From assembly GCA_963675035.1 (NCBI GenBank), contig OY776111.1, positions 37,093,131 through 37,157,130 on the forward strand: a stretch of 64,000 bases of DNA, in the 5' to 3' direction. Each line of letters begins with the position of its first letter. The first letter of the stretch is position 1. The notes beneath the pieces are model-generated. The model worked only from the letters and a program-made list of their open reading frames with translations, was not told where the DNA came from and did not search any database. This document shows positions 32,524 through 42,985 of the stretch, one piece after another. Both the position numbers and the translations under genes were made by a program. The stretch comes from Allygus modestus (Eukaryota > Arthropoda > Insecta > Hemiptera > Cicadellidae).

Positions 32524-33027
32524 ATGGTTAACCAAGAAAAGTTGATAAAAGAGATAAAATCGCTAGGCGATTCTATAAGAAGTAAAAACAGAGCATTAAG
32601 ACTAGGGATTAGTGAGAGAGATAAGTTTCTTGAAACAACATTTAAACCAGTTATTGATCCTTTAAAGGAAGTATCTCAAAAGTTTGGAAAAGTTTCAGAA
32701 GGAGATTTAATTTTACCCTTTTTAAAATCTGATGATAAAACTGAAGAAACTGAAGAAGAACTTGAAGAAACTGAAGATGAACCGGAAGAAATGCAATATG
32801 AACAGGGTAAAAATATACGTGGAGATGAAGAAGAAGACATACAAGTGGGTGCCCGGTCAGATATTAGCAGATTGGGTTTAGATATTCAGTTTAAAGGTGA
32901 TCTTGGTAGAAAATATGTATTAAAGATGTTACAGTCTTCTATACCTAATAGAAATTATCATGTATACGGAGCTAGGCTGGAAAGAGGAGGTTTAATGATT
33001 GGCGAGATTCTCATCGAGATTCGATAA
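32524..33027 (+). CDS. Polinton-associated core protein, C-terminally truncated
   Basis: ATG 32524 chosen because MVNQEKLIKEIKSLGDSIRSKN reads as the natural N-terminus; the frame is open further upstream to 32440. A helical N-terminus precedes an acidic linker (~residues 75-110, TEEELEETEDEPEEM) and a conserved block LGRKYVLKMLQSSIPNRNYH...LERGGLMIG. I know this block from many arthropod Polinton-like loci, where it continues into a GTPGLYEL domain; here it stops soon after LMIG, so the second half appears deleted and fused to the next gene. Exact virion role unknown. Confidence 0.5.
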   Translation: MVNQEKLIKEIKSLGDSIRSKNRALRLGISERDKFLETTFKPVIDPLKEVSQKFGKVSEGDLILPFLKSDDKTEETEEELEETEDEPEEMQYEQGKNIRGDEEEDIQVGARSDISRLGLDIQFKGDLGRKYVLKMLQSSIPNRNYHVYGARLERGGLMIGEILIEIR

Positions 33028-33029
33028 CG

Positions 33030-33460
33030 AAAGGAGGCGGTCTTGTCTCTTCAACACTAAACTTGCTAGGAAAACCAATTTCAGCTTTAGTTAATAAATC
33101 CATAGATTTGTTACCTATTGAACTTCATCTACCTGGCGGTTATGAATATTGTGGACCTGGAACTAAATTTAAAAAAATTGACACGAGGAGATCCTGGAAT
33201 CAATAAATTAGATCAGGCTTGTAAAGAGCACGATATAGCTTATTAAAATTTAGTGATTCTGCTCACACATCAGAGGCCGATAAAATACTTGCAAAAAAGC
33301 TTGGGAAAGAGTTAAAGCGAGTGACGTTAGTCTTGGCGAAAGAGCGGCAGCATTAGCAGTGACAGCGGCAATGAAAACCAAAACAGCAATTGGTGGTGGA
33401 AGGAAAAATAGAAGTAGGAGGAAGGAGAAAAACAACTCGAAAACTAGGAGGAAGAATTAA
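33030..33460 (+). pseudogene. Phospholipase A2 domain virion protein, frameshifted
   Basis: Parvovirus-VP1-like secreted-type PLA2 domain, found in parvoviruses and in Polinton/adintovirus capsid proteins, where it helps breach the endosomal membrane. Seen across two frames: GGGLVSSTLNLLGKP, PIELHLPGGYEYCGPGTKF (calcium loop YCGPG at about 33142-33165), then in another frame DPGINKLDQACKEHDIAY (catalytic His-Asp pair, 33192-33242), and after a stop a basic C-terminal tail (DKILAKK..., then Lys/Arg-rich to 33460). The calcium-loop and catalytic segments are in different frames, so the enzyme cannot be made intact. Confidence 0.8.
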
Positions 33461-33502
33461 ACGAAACACTAGACGTTCTACTAAAAAAGTCAAACCATCA
33501 AT

Positions 33503-33559
33503 ATGGGCCATGATAAAAAAGGACAAGGACTTTACCTAAGACCGTATCGTGCCTATTAA
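33503..33559 (+). CDS. Tiny basic peptide resembling a pX/mu-type core peptide end
   Basis: An 18-codon ORF ending KKGQGLYLRPYRAY directly before the protease. The GLYLRPY motif is typical, in my recollection, of the end of the small basic protein encoded just upstream of the protease in Polintons. It may be the tail of a longer lost gene. Confidence 0.35.
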   Translation: MGHDKKGQGLYLRPYRAY

Positions 33560-33579
33560 ATACAAGAAAACAGTTAATA

Positions 33580-33945
33580 GTTCCTAATCGCGCCTTAAGT
33601 AACCAAGATCCTTTTAGATATGTTTCTTTTTTAAAGATACCATTCTTCAGAGGAGTGTTTATGAAAGATAATTTACCATTAGCAATGTGGAAAAATGAGA
33701 GCGTTATAGTAAATCAAGATAATAGTGAGAGACCGGGTACACATTGGGTATGTTATTAAAAACTCGGTTCAACAGTTTACTAGTGTGACAGTTTTGGTAA
33801 TTTACCACCTCCAAAGGAACTTCAAAAGTATTTTCGTTCTGCTAAACAAGTTTTATACAATTATGAGAGGGTGCAACCTGACGATACATCTATCTGTGGA
33901 CATTTATGTTTGGAGATTTTAGCAGAAAGTGTCAGTCAGCTTTAA
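33580..33945 (+). pseudogene. Adenain-type cysteine protease, two in-frame stops
   Basis: Processes capsid precursors in adenoviruses and Polintons. One frame reads through the domain with stops at 33757-33759 (TAA) and 33781-33783 (TAG). Catalytic context is visible: GTHWVCY (His, ~33738), CDSFGNLPPPKELQKYF (the family's oxyanion/structural region) and SICGHLCLEIL (catalytic Cys, ~33894). The acidic/Asn member of the triad falls near the first stop. Its stop codon lies one base before the penton ATG, the compact spacing expected of a viral gene block. Confidence 0.8.
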
Positions 33946-33946
33946 G

Positions 33947-34699
33947 ATGTCTTCATATACGGTCTCTTTGACTGGTACAACGTCAACCTTGCGGAGCACT
34001 TTATTCCCCGCATTACGTTTACATAAAGAAAAACAATGGGAAGCAGCATTACTAGATTTTACAACTTATAATTCTATACCAAATATTACTGAAGGCGTGG
34101 ATAATAAACTTCACTACTATAAAGCAAAGGATGCAAAGCGACAGTTCCTCCAGCCTAACGAAGTTGCTCTATCCACGGGGTCTTATGAAATACTTGATAT
34201 ATGCAAGGAAATACAGAAAAAGCTGGGAGAAGATAATATTACTATAGAAGAAAATAATAATACTTTAAAAACATAAATTAAATCAAAGTATTATATAGAT
34301 TTTAGCAAACAACATTCAGTTGGAGGATTATTAGGATTTCCTTCTACAACACCGATATTAGAGAGAAATGTGAAAAATACAAGTTCAAATACTGTAAGCA
34401 TAATTACATTGAACACAATTGATATAACTTGTAACATTATACAAGGATCGTACAGACAGGGTGAAAATTATACAAGGATCGTACAGACAGGGTGAAAATC
34501 GACACATATTGCATACATTTTACCCATCTGTGCCTCCAGGATTTAAAATAATTGAAAGACCACAAAACCTAGTGTATTTACCTTTAAACACCAGTTACAT
34601 CTCAGTCATTGTTCTGAAGTATTAGATCAGTACGGTGACATTGTTGACTTTAGAGGTGAAACTGTCACCATAAGAATAAATATACGATCGATTTTATAA
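33947..34699 (+). pseudogene. Minor capsid (penton, single jelly roll) protein
   Basis: ATG 33947 gives MSSYTVSLTGTTSTLRS, then LLDFTTYNSIPNITEG, the signature of the Polinton/adintovirus penton protein that fills five-fold vertices. The first frame ends at 34276. The remainder (GGLLGFPSTTPILERN..., ITLNTIDITCNIIQGSYRQG, and DQYGDIVDFRGETVTIRI) is legible in the following sequence. A 31-bp tandem duplication (~34436-34497) shifts the frame. About 250 residues in total before damage, a usual family length. Confidence 0.75.
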
Positions 34700-34702
34700 A
34701 TA

Positions 34703-34840
34703 ATGGGATTGACGTTTAAAAAGGATCGAGTGAGTGATAAAAAGCTCAGTAGTGTATGAGCGTCAGAAGAGTTGGCAAGTGAAAACATTCGATTTTTAAA
34801 AGATATTAGTTTTAAAGTAATTAATAATGGATATTCTTGA
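34703..34840 (+). pseudogene. Small conserved ORF between penton and major capsid genes
   Basis: MGLTFKKDRVSDKKLSS, a TGA, then SENIRFLKDISFKV to a TGA at 34838-34840; the stop overlaps the start of the capsid gene (34827). A short ORF with a NIRFLxxxGF-like end occupies this slot in related elements as I remember them. Role unknown. Confidence 0.4.
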
Positions 34841-35365
34841 TATAGCGCACGGACCTTGTGGGAAAAGGAGTATCGATATTCTTGATATAGCGCACGGACC
34901 TTGTGGGAAAAGGAGTATCACACCCACAACCCTTACGCTTCATCGAAATTAAACAATAACGATGAAATCAGGATTCCTATTCAACAACAAGATATCTACA
35001 CCTTACCTTCCGAAAGTTATTTATACATCGAAGGAAGAGTAACAAATAAAGATGGAAATGAAGGAACAACTATACCTTTATTATAACCCATTGGCTTTTC
35101 TTTTTGATGAAATAAGGTATGAAATTTCAGGTGTTACAGTGGATTCTACAAAAAAGGTTGGAATAGCCAGTACATTAAAAGGATTATGCTCCATAACACC
35201 AAACGAGAAAAACCTGTTAGCAGTCGCAGGATGGGTTACACCAGATTCATCCACTATAATACCCGATGACAAGGGATATTTCGACTTTTACATACATTTA
35301 AAATTATTATTAGGTTTTGCAGAAGATTACAATAAAATATTAATTAATGTCAAACAAGAATTGGT
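34827..35365 (+). pseudogene. Major capsid protein (double jelly roll), N-terminal part
   Basis: Hexon-like capsid protein of Polintons/adintoviruses. ATG 34827 starts MDILDIAHGPCGKRSI. A 45-bp tandem duplication (~34830-34919) repeats this segment in frame, after which the frame shifts into YHTHNPYASSKLNNNDEIRI, IPIQQQDIYTLPSESYLYIE and, after another shift near 35090, LAFLFDEIRYEISGV...GFAEDYNKILINVKQEL. At 35362-35365 (TGGT) the gene is split by the 10.8-kb Gypsy element and resumes at 46146. Confidence 0.85.
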
Positions 35366-36553
35366 TGAGGAGGGTGCTTTTACTTTTAAATTTAATTTTA
35401 ATTGATTTGTACTGACTTGGGTCTCAGTTTAAGTTCAGATGTCCACAAGATCAGTCAACTTTAAGCTTTGCTCATTTAATACTCTTATCTCAGGGTCGCT
35501 ATTTTAATTTTAATATTAATTAGAACTTAAAAGTATTTAAAATGAGAACAAAAGTTAAATTGCAAAATCAGAGTTTCTTTAATTTTATGTCAACTGAAAA
35601 ATCAATACATTGAATACTAAAATAGTTATTATGGTTATCAATTCTAATTAAAAATCTAACGTTATTCTAAACAGAAAATCACACTCTAGATAGTTCACTG
35701 AATGGTGAAGGGAGACTTAGCTTTTATTCACTCTGGTCGCTGTGATGTCTCGGAAGTTGGTGGAGTAGACTACAGCATGACGCCTTACTACGGGTGAACA
35801 GCCACGGGTCAATGATCACGACGATTGTTCATTAATATAGTTCTTATCTGGAGATACGGCACACGCTGTTTACAACACGCCGAAGTTTAAGTGTTATTAT
35901 GAAGATCTAAATGTCTTGTGTTTAAAATGTAACACGCTCGCACACATGTAGTCTCGAATTATTAAAACAAAGTCTTATTTATGCCACTGGTAATATTCTA
36001 AAGTTCATCGGCCGGATACGTAGTAAAACTAATTGTCACGATCGATTTTCTTCTGTACCGACAAACTATTATTCTCGATCAAAATTGCCTACTACTGACA
36101 ACTAACTGAATGTATACACCCGGGACGGGTGATCGGCGAAGACTTTACGTATGGCAACTAGGCCTCGGTAACGAATGACTGACTACTGCGGGCCAACCCG
36201 GCAAGAGTGGTGGCTGAGGACTGTCCGTGTGCCGCCCTGCTCCGGGTTATAAGGGAGCTTATCACGTGACTACCCTCGGCCAATGATATTTGATTCTAGA
36301 ATACCGTGGTCTGAACCGCCCTCGCTATCACGGTCAGTACCCTAGCGTTACTGTAAATTTCGACTCCCCGTCCACTGTGAAGCACCGTCTTTCTCGTTGC
36401 AACTGGAAAATATTTGACCGTTGGAAGTTACCGAATAAATCTCAACTGTCTTCTGACTTTATATTTTAATATTACTTTACGCTGTTTTATTGAATTTATT
36501 TGATTATTATTAGGTTATTATTTAATTGCTACTAGGGTTTTCGACCCACTACA
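35366..36553 (-). repeat. Left LTR (3' LTR in element sense)
   Basis: 1188 bp, TGAGGAGGGTG...CCACTACA on the plus strand. Differences from the right copy include G/T at ~35572, G/A at ~35790 and A/T at ~36018. Followed at once by capsid-gene sequence instead of a polypurine tract. Confidence 0.9.
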
Positions 36554-36759
36554 TGGTTCTTCTAAGAGCTTCAAATGATCAAGATATAATATTAGCTCCA
36601 GGGACAACGACTGAAGCCAACCTGGACTGGAAGTTGGATTTAAAGAAGATTTTTTGGAGGGTACCACACCTAAAACTTGCAGATGAACACAGGATTACTT
36701 TGTTGAGACAATTAAAGGTGGACGGCGATACAGTTTTAGCATTTAGAAGCTGGGAGTTA
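36554..36759 (+). repeat. Duplicated 206-bp piece of the capsid gene
   Basis: Identical by eye to 46146-46351 (reading VLLRASNDQ...FRSWEL). It begins with the target duplication TGGT and ends at GGGAGTTA, where the sequence switches to retrotransposon interior (ACTATCCTTTC). The same segment follows the right LTR in its proper place. Confidence 0.9.
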
Positions 36760-38909
36760 ACTATCCTTTCACCATTCATTGTCCTTTACAATAATCACCT
36801 TAAACTAAACAATTTCTTACAAGTCTAACATACATTTTAAAATCAAATACAATACCCTTCATCATCATAAAACACATATACCCTCTTATAACTAACAATA
36901 CATCATTTTTTTAAATGTCCAAAACATTTCCTGGGTGGAAAAGTCCAAATCACATTCTTGAAGAACGTCCATACGATGCACTCACTACTAAAATATCTAT
37001 AGTGTTCATCTTTAATAATAATCCTTAATAACTACCTAACCTCGGGTTTCAGTGGCACTTATCTTAATGACCTACTTTTTACCCGACCAGAATCATCAAA
37101 CTCCCCCTACTACTTCAAGTTGAAAAATTTTAAAATCTAAAAATTTTTTATATTTTTTATATCATATTTTTTTATATATATATTTATATATATACACTTT
37201 TCATTTACTATACACTGCATAAGAGTATCATATGACCCTTACTTATTTTTAATCTAAACATCTTAACTATAAAATCAAACACTTTCACCTTAAACTTCTA
37301 ACAAGAAACAAGTTATAACCATATTCAATACATCTTAAAATACATTACATAATACACTTCATTTTATAAACCCTTTTTATTCTTTATAAATTCACTTGCT
37401 TAAATTCTACATTAATATATTTACATTTTCCAGATTGTTTTTTAATAGATAGTCATTACTTTTGTAACCGTACATTAACACATCGTATCTGCTCACTAAT
37501 TGTAGTGTAGGAATAACCGATTTGGTGAATACCACCTCAAGTTTCATATATTAAACCAGTCGATTCTGACCGACTATAACAACAAAACTGAATGTGATAT
37601 CAGAGGTAAGTTGGGATGAGACTTCATTATTGTCTTTTAATAAACTGTAACACGAGTTCTCTTCATTCTCCACAAACGCATATTATTATGTTCAAACATC
37701 ATTATTTATTACTCGTTGACTTAACATTGTATAGTTCACCTCTACACACGAATCATCAAAGATCCCTCAACATTTTATTCGGATTTTCAATTAATGTTAT
37801 TTTTATTATTTCCTATCAAATAATCGAATTCAGTTAACCATTAATCATCACTTCATCATTTCCCAAACAGTATTTCAACATTTTAACGAGACTACCAGAC
37901 TTCAAAACTATTTATTTCTCCTGCTAAAATGAATTCTCTAACAGCGAGGGTTGACTCACACAGCGATGAGTCACTTCCTGTCCAAACTCGACAAAAACAC
38001 CTGTTTTCGTCTCGCACGCGCAGTCCCACGCTTAGTACATCTCACCCCCCCCTTTCTTGTTGTTCACAACAAACAACTGCGTCTTATCAGTTCGCATCCT
38101 GTTTACGAACTTCCTCTACATCAAGCTTTTGGCCTGGGAATCTTAAAACTATCAGTGGCTAAATATTTTAACTTGCACTCCCCACAGTTAACAAGTGCAG
38201 AGGTAAAGTGTTGAATTTATATAATCTTCGGTTAGCAAAGCGCAAAACCGTTTACAGTGTCCCGTTTTTGGAAATTTTGGGGGAAAGGGCCGGAACACCG
38301 GATGTGGGAGTTATATACCCGCTAGCCAACACGCCCCTATAACAGGTCACTCGTAAAGAGCCCTTAATGGTCAATCTGCCTTAAAAGGGGCAATTGAAAA
38401 ATGGTCGTCAATGGTCAAAAAGTTCAATCGTCGATTCAGCCAGGTATTCCTCCTCGACTGAGCCGACCCTCCGTTAACATCATACTTAAATCTAAATTAA
38501 AGTCACAAACACGCTTTTATCCTATTGCGGTCTAGACGGTTCTTTCACTCTATTCACATTCGTCATCATCCATGCATCATACTTAAATTAGGTCTAGTCC
38601 AGTATTTTTTAAGAAACAAATTTATCTTTCATGGTATTCCCACATCATCATACTTTTTACTAACTCATATATTTTAAATCATTTACTTATTACGTTATTT
38701 TTCAAACTATTTACTCTTATTACTTTACTTTTAATATAAACCCCCTTACTATTACTAATGTATCATATTACGAATAAAGTTGTTTCTTTTGTCCACCAGT
38801 ATGATTCACGATAAAATCGTTCCGCATACGGTTCTGTATCTTGCTCTGATTCGTTTCGGGGCACAAACAGACATCGTACTTAACAGACAAAGGCCCATCT
38901 AAGGTTAAC
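36760..38909. other. Long 3' untranslated region of the Gypsy element
   Basis: 2.1 kb between the integrase stop and the left LTR copy, C-rich on the plus strand. Short ORFs near 37.9-38.2 kb lack signal peptide, membrane anchor or other envelope features, so I see no env gene. Confidence 0.5.
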
Positions 38910-40490
38910 TTAAGTTATAAACCTTTTCAATTGTCTAACATTGTATGTACCTACTATCTCTGCAGTTTGGATATCTCTCAGTACATAAGCATTACCACAT
39001 TTTACTTCCCAAATCTCATATGGACCCTCGTACAGTTGAAAATACTTCTTAATCTTTTTTCCCAGCTTATCTGACAGATAGTGAGTTTTTGTTAACACCT
39101 TTTGGCCAATTTCATAACTTATACCTTTTACTTTTGCGTCAAATTTTTTCTTTCTTTTACGCAATTTCTTATCAGTAGTTTCCTTAACCAAACTGATCAG
39201 CTTTTCATAGTCAAATTTTACTTTGGGGAAATTTACTAACTGCTTAAAAATAGTATCTGGTCTTGTTTTAAACATTAATACATATGGCATTTGTTCTGTG
39301 ACCCCGTTCACGGATAAATTTAAACAATCCTCAACATACTGTAAATAATCGGTCCACTTTGTGTGTTTTTCATGACAATAAGCCCTGCACATCCTATTCA
39401 CTTCTTTATTGAATCGCTCGATCGGATTACTTTGCGGATTATACACAGATGAATGAATACATTTAATATCCATTTGGTTCAGATCTTCGTACCATTTATT
39501 AGAAGTAAACTGTGTTCCGTTATCGCTAAGGATACATTCTATTTTTCCCACGTCATTACAAAAATTCTCGATTTTCCTAAGTAAAGTAGGCGAATTCGCC
39601 TTCCTAACTGGGTACAACTTTACATATTTAGTAAATATATCGACCATGGAAAATATATACTTAGCACCAAATTTTCCCGTCGGTAATTCCCCGATAAGAT
39701 CAATGCTTACTAACTGTAATGGACGCTCTGCTGTAACTGATTGCATGCTACCTTCGTTATGACGATTATCATGTTTGGTTTTTTGACATAACTCACACTT
39801 TTTTAACTGTTCTTTTATTACTTTTTCCATATTATTGAATACACAAAATTCTCTCAAAGTTAAGTAAATTTTATGCCCGCCAAAATGACCGTACCTACGA
39901 TGTGCATAGTCTACCAATGATTTTATTTTTTCTTTAGGTATACAAAGCCTCCACCATTCGTCATCTTCTCTACCGTTCTTGAATAAAAGACCCTCGTGAA
40001 TTTGGAATACTTTATCTACTTTACTTTTACTATGAACGTCATCACTCTGCAACAACTCGATTATTTTACCATAATTTTCATCTGTTAGTTGACTATCTTG
40101 TAACCCCCCCAGAATTTGTTTTACTTCATTATCCTTGAAACCCAGATCTAGCTTATACTTAAGTACTTTGATGTTATGCCTATCTTTATTGTCCAATCCG
40201 TCGTGTTTTATTCGAGAGAGTACGTCGCATACTACATTTTCTTTCCCTGGTAAATACTGTATATCTAAATTATACTCCTGTAATACTAAACTCCAACGTA
40301 AAATTCGTCCGTGCACAAGACGAGCATGGTTTAAATAGATAAGCGATTTATGGTCTGTTCTTACAATGATTTTATGATGTCCTACTATGTATGCTCTAAA
40401 CTTGTTACACGCAAACACCAGTGCCAACAATTCTTTCTCTGTAATAGAATATGCTTTTTCTGCTTCCAATAGTTTTCGACTAGCAAACAT
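38910..40490 (-). CDS. Gypsy RNase H and integrase
   Basis: 526 codons. Residues 1-95: RNase H (ASRKLLEAEKAYSITEKEL, VRTDHKSLIYL, PGKENVVCDVLSR). Then the integrase HHCC zinc finger (HRRYGHFGGH...CELCQKTK), the catalytic core with its three acids in VSIDLIGELP, LSDNGTQF and NPIERFNKE, and a C-terminal domain ending YNVRQLKRF. The frame continues from the RT ORF across one TAG (40521-40523), so both belong to one pol polyprotein. Intact within itself. Confidence 0.9.
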   Translation of the reverse strand: MFASRKLLEAEKAYSITEKELLALVFACNKFRAYIVGHHKIIVRTDHKSLIYLNHARLVHGRILRWSLVLQEYNLDIQYLPGKENVVCDVLSRIKHDGLDNKDRHNIKVLKYKLDLGFKDNEVKQILGGLQDSQLTDENYGKIIELLQSDDVHSKSKVDKVFQIHEGLLFKNGREDDEWWRLCIPKEKIKSLVDYAHRRYGHFGGHKIYLTLREFCVFNNMEKVIKEQLKKCELCQKTKHDNRHNEGSMQSVTAERPLQLVSIDLIGELPTGKFGAKYIFSMVDIFTKYVKLYPVRKANSPTLLRKIENFCNDVGKIECILSDNGTQFTSNKWYEDLNQMDIKCIHSSVYNPQSNPIERFNKEVNRMCRAYCHEKHTKWTDYLQYVEDCLNLSVNGVTEQMPYVLMFKTRPDTIFKQLVNFPKVKFDYEKLISLVKETTDKKLRKRKKKFDAKVKGISYEIGQKVLTKTHYLSDKLGKKIKKYFQLYEGPYEIWEVKCGNAYVLRDIQTAEIVGTYNVRQLKRFIT

Positions 40491-40520
40491 TATTACCTTT
40501 TGACTACCTTCCTCATCCTC

Positions 40521-41240
40521 CTAATACAATACGCACGCTACCGCATTATCTGATGCGTCAGTACCTATGTAATACTCTTTGTGAAAATCTGGGTGACTTA
40601 GCATAACTGAGTTTAAAAATTCTTTCTTTAACACTTGAAAATCGTCGGATTCCTTTCTTGTCCATACCCATTTTCCTTTCCCGCTCAATAAATGACTAAA
40701 CTTTGCCGTTAGATCTGAATATTTATGGTGAAAACTCCGGTAGTAATTCATAAGTCCTAACACTGATTGTAACTCCTTTAAGTTTCTAGGGTCCTTGAGC
40801 TCCAATATTTTATCTACTTTTTCAGGGTCCATTTTAATTCCTTCTGACGAGATTATATAACCAAGAAAATTTACTTCTGATTGAAAAAATTCACATTTAT
40901 TTAACTTAACTGTCGCCCCATATTCAGCCAATCTTCCCAATACCAAGTCTATGTGTTCCAAATGTTCGTCTAACGTTTTAGAGAAGATCAGTATGTCGTC
41001 TACATAGGTGGTCATAAATGAGTCAAAATGTCCCTTAAATATAGTCATAGCTTTTATGAATGTAGCAGAAGAAATTTTTAATCCAAATGGTAAACGTTTG
41101 TAGCAGTAATTCGACCCATTAAAAACAAATGATACATACTTCCTAGACACTTTATCTAACTTCACTTGCAAAAAACCCTGTGTCAAATCTATAGATGTTA
41201 AATATTTTGTACCGGCGAACTGCTGTAATATGGTTTCCAT
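40521..41240 (-). CDS. Gypsy reverse transcriptase
   Basis: Palm and fingers: YLTSIDLTQGFLQV (first catalytic Asp), FGLKISSATF, TTYVDDILIFSK (YVDD box), LNKCEFFQSEVNFLGYIIS, then connection and the start of RNase H (YIGTDASDNAVACVL). Same frame as the preceding segment (41274-41771) across one TGA at 41274-41276, and as the RNase H/integrase frame across one TAG; these two nonsense codons are the main lesions in pol. Confidence 0.9.
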   Translation of the reverse strand: METILQQFAGTKYLTSIDLTQGFLQVKLDKVSRKYVSFVFNGSNYCYKRLPFGLKISSATFIKAMTIFKGHFDSFMTTYVDDILIFSKTLDEHLEHIDLVLGRLAEYGATVKLNKCEFFQSEVNFLGYIISSEGIKMDPEKVDKILELKDPRNLKELQSVLGLMNYYRSFHHKYSDLTAKFSHLLSGKGKWVWTRKESDDFQVLKKEFLNSVMLSHPDFHKEYYIGTDASDNAVACVLY

Positions 41241-41273
41241 TTTCTCGGTACGTTCACAATCACTAATTATATA

Positions 41274-41771
41274 TCAGTTAAGCCTGCGACTATCAATACA
41301 TACGCGCATTGTTCCATTCTTCTTAATTACTGGGACTAAACTATTGTTGTATGGGCTATTGGTTCGCTCAATTATGTCATCTTCTAAAAGCTGTTCTATT
41401 TCACGTTGTACCTCCCTACGTTTTTGAAATGGGATAGGGTAAGGCTTACCAATAAATGGATTCTTATCAGATAAATTAATGCTAGCTTGAAAATCTTTTA
41501 TCAGTCCAGGTTTATCTGAAAAAACTTTTTTATTTCGCTCTATCAACTTATATAATTTTCTTACATGTGATTGTGACATTTCGGGATTTCTAGTGATTAT
41601 TTCCAACACTACTGTATCTACAATTTGCGTGGCGGTCCGCAAGTCGGGAGTCGGCGTTGAAGGTGCACCGGGCCCCGCGTGTTCTCTATAAATAGATTTG
41701 TGGCGCGCATCAGCTGTTCGTCGCCGTTCCGAGTTGCAGTTAAGTTGGAAAATATGATCTTTATCCCACAA
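41274..41771 (-). CDS. Gypsy RT N-terminal region
   Basis: Encodes the linker and start of RT: IGKPYPIPFQKRREVQREIE, LLEDDIIERTNSPYNNSLVPV, KKNGTMRVCIDSRRLN. It overlaps the protease ORF by 154 bases in another frame, which may be a programmed or degenerative frameshift. Confidence 0.85.
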   Translation of the reverse strand: MWDKDHIFQLNCNSERRRTADARHKSIYREHAGPGAPSTPTPDLRTATQIVDTVVLEIITRNPEMSQSHVRKLYKLIERNKKVFSDKPGLIKDFQASINLSDKNPFIGKPYPIPFQKRREVQREIEQLLEDDIIERTNSPYNNSLVPVIKKNGTMRVCIDSRRLN

Positions 41772-42943
41772 ATTTGTTCGACTACATTACTTCTTGTTAA
41801 CTTCGCTATGACCGGCTTATCATCTAGAGTTAGATGTAGCATGTTTTCTTTAAAATCGATTTTTGCCTTATACTTTTCAAAAAAGTCACATCCTAGTATT
41901 ACAGTTACTGGTATATTTCTTACAATGAAACAAGGGATATCAAAACTTACATTATTTATACTACACGGAACATACGCTTGGCGGTGTATTTTCTTGGACC
42001 TACTTCCCGTCACTCCCTGGATAGTTACATTAGTTACCGGTAATTCTGGTATATTAAAACTATTTTCCTGTTTAATAGTATTATAAACTTCCTCGGACAT
42101 AATCGTCGCCTGCGAACCAGAATCTACAATACATCTAATCTCTGTCTTTCCTACATTAATTATCAATTCTGGGAGTTCGGTTCCTACTACATTGGAAACT
42201 GGGTTATTATAATTACTTTCGTCCAATAACTCTTCCCTAACTTCTGGACCCCCCATCAACTGTGTATTTCGCGTATCCCCGTCGACTCGACATGTGTTTA
42301 TTTGGCGCGTGACCGACTTTTTGTTTATTCGAATAAACTCGACGCACTTACCATAGATTAACCGTAGTCCTTCCTCATTCAAATGTACCAGATCACTGTA
42401 GATCTTATTTCCTATGTTAATACTTTTCTCATAGAGGGTTTCATTAACTTGACCATTTGCTAACAATAGTTCATTTACCTTTAAAAACTTGATTTTATTT
42501 AAACCGTCAAAAGTCTTTAAGTAAGCGTTTATCTCGTTCACCTTTTGTACGTGATTCCTGTCAGTTTGACTTAGTTTTAATATAACTGGCGTTTCAACTA
42601 TTAGTACATTTTTTTGCAACTTGACCAGCTTACCTAATAACTGCTTATACCATGAACATACTGTTTGAACATTGTCACCTCTCAATAGGTTATTAGCTCC
42701 GATCCATGTAATTACATTGTAACCTAACTCATCTGGTTTCTCGTCTATTAACTTGATTAAATCTTCTATCTTATTACCACCAACACAAAAATTAATATAA
42801 GTCTTACCTTGTTGCGAACGTTTAGTACCTAAGTTCAATATCTTATTACCCAATCTTACTCCAAAACTATCTGATAATAATTGGAAGTTTTCAATATTCG
42901 GTTCTGTTTTATTTACACTACTTTCTTGACCTGTTCTTAACAC
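41618..42943 (-). CDS. SGNH-hydrolase-like domain plus retroviral-type protease
   Basis: Two parts in 441 codons. Residues ~18-210 look like an SGNH/GDSL hydrolase: FQLLSDSFGVRLG (candidate block I serine), VGGNKIEDL, NVITWIGANNLLRG (block III-like), and DLVHLNEEGLRLI (DxxH block V). Residues ~245-375 are the aspartic protease: ELIINVGKTEIRCIVDSGSQ (active-site DSG) and VILGCDFFEKY. The frame then continues into RT-linker DNA. An esterase-like module is known in some LINE ORF1 proteins but is not a standard Gypsy component. Protease assignment firm; SGNH assignment by motif. Confidence 0.7.
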   Translation of the reverse strand: MLRTGQESSVNKTEPNIENFQLLSDSFGVRLGNKILNLGTKRSQQGKTYINFCVGGNKIEDLIKLIDEKPDELGYNVITWIGANNLLRGDNVQTVCSWYKQLLGKLVKLQKNVLIVETPVILKLSQTDRNHVQKVNEINAYLKTFDGLNKIKFLKVNELLLANGQVNETLYEKSINIGNKIYSDLVHLNEEGLRLIYGKCVEFIRINKKSVTRQINTCRVDGDTRNTQLMGGPEVREELLDESNYNNPVSNVVGTELPELIINVGKTEIRCIVDSGSQATIMSEEVYNTIKQENSFNIPELPVTNVTIQGVTGSRSKKIHRQAYVPCSINNVSFDIPCFIVRNIPVTVILGCDFFEKYKAKIDFKENMLHLTLDDKPVIAKLTRSNVVEQICGIKIIFSNLTATRNGDEQLMRATNLFIENTRGPVHLQRRLPTCGPPRKL

Positions 42944-42985
42944 ATTAACCTTTTTACTATCTATCCGACCGTTCGCAACTTTATC

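Noticed and set aside
35366..36553. 1.2-kb non-coding insertion duplicated with the capsid gene as a segmental duplication
   Set aside because: TG...CA ends, the TGGT target duplication and the adjacent primer-binding site identify the 1188-bp repeat as LTRs; only the extra 206 bp needs another explanation.
37929..38214. Possible env gene 3' of the Gypsy integrase
   Set aside because: Short overlapping frames with no signal peptide, cysteine pattern or membrane segment.
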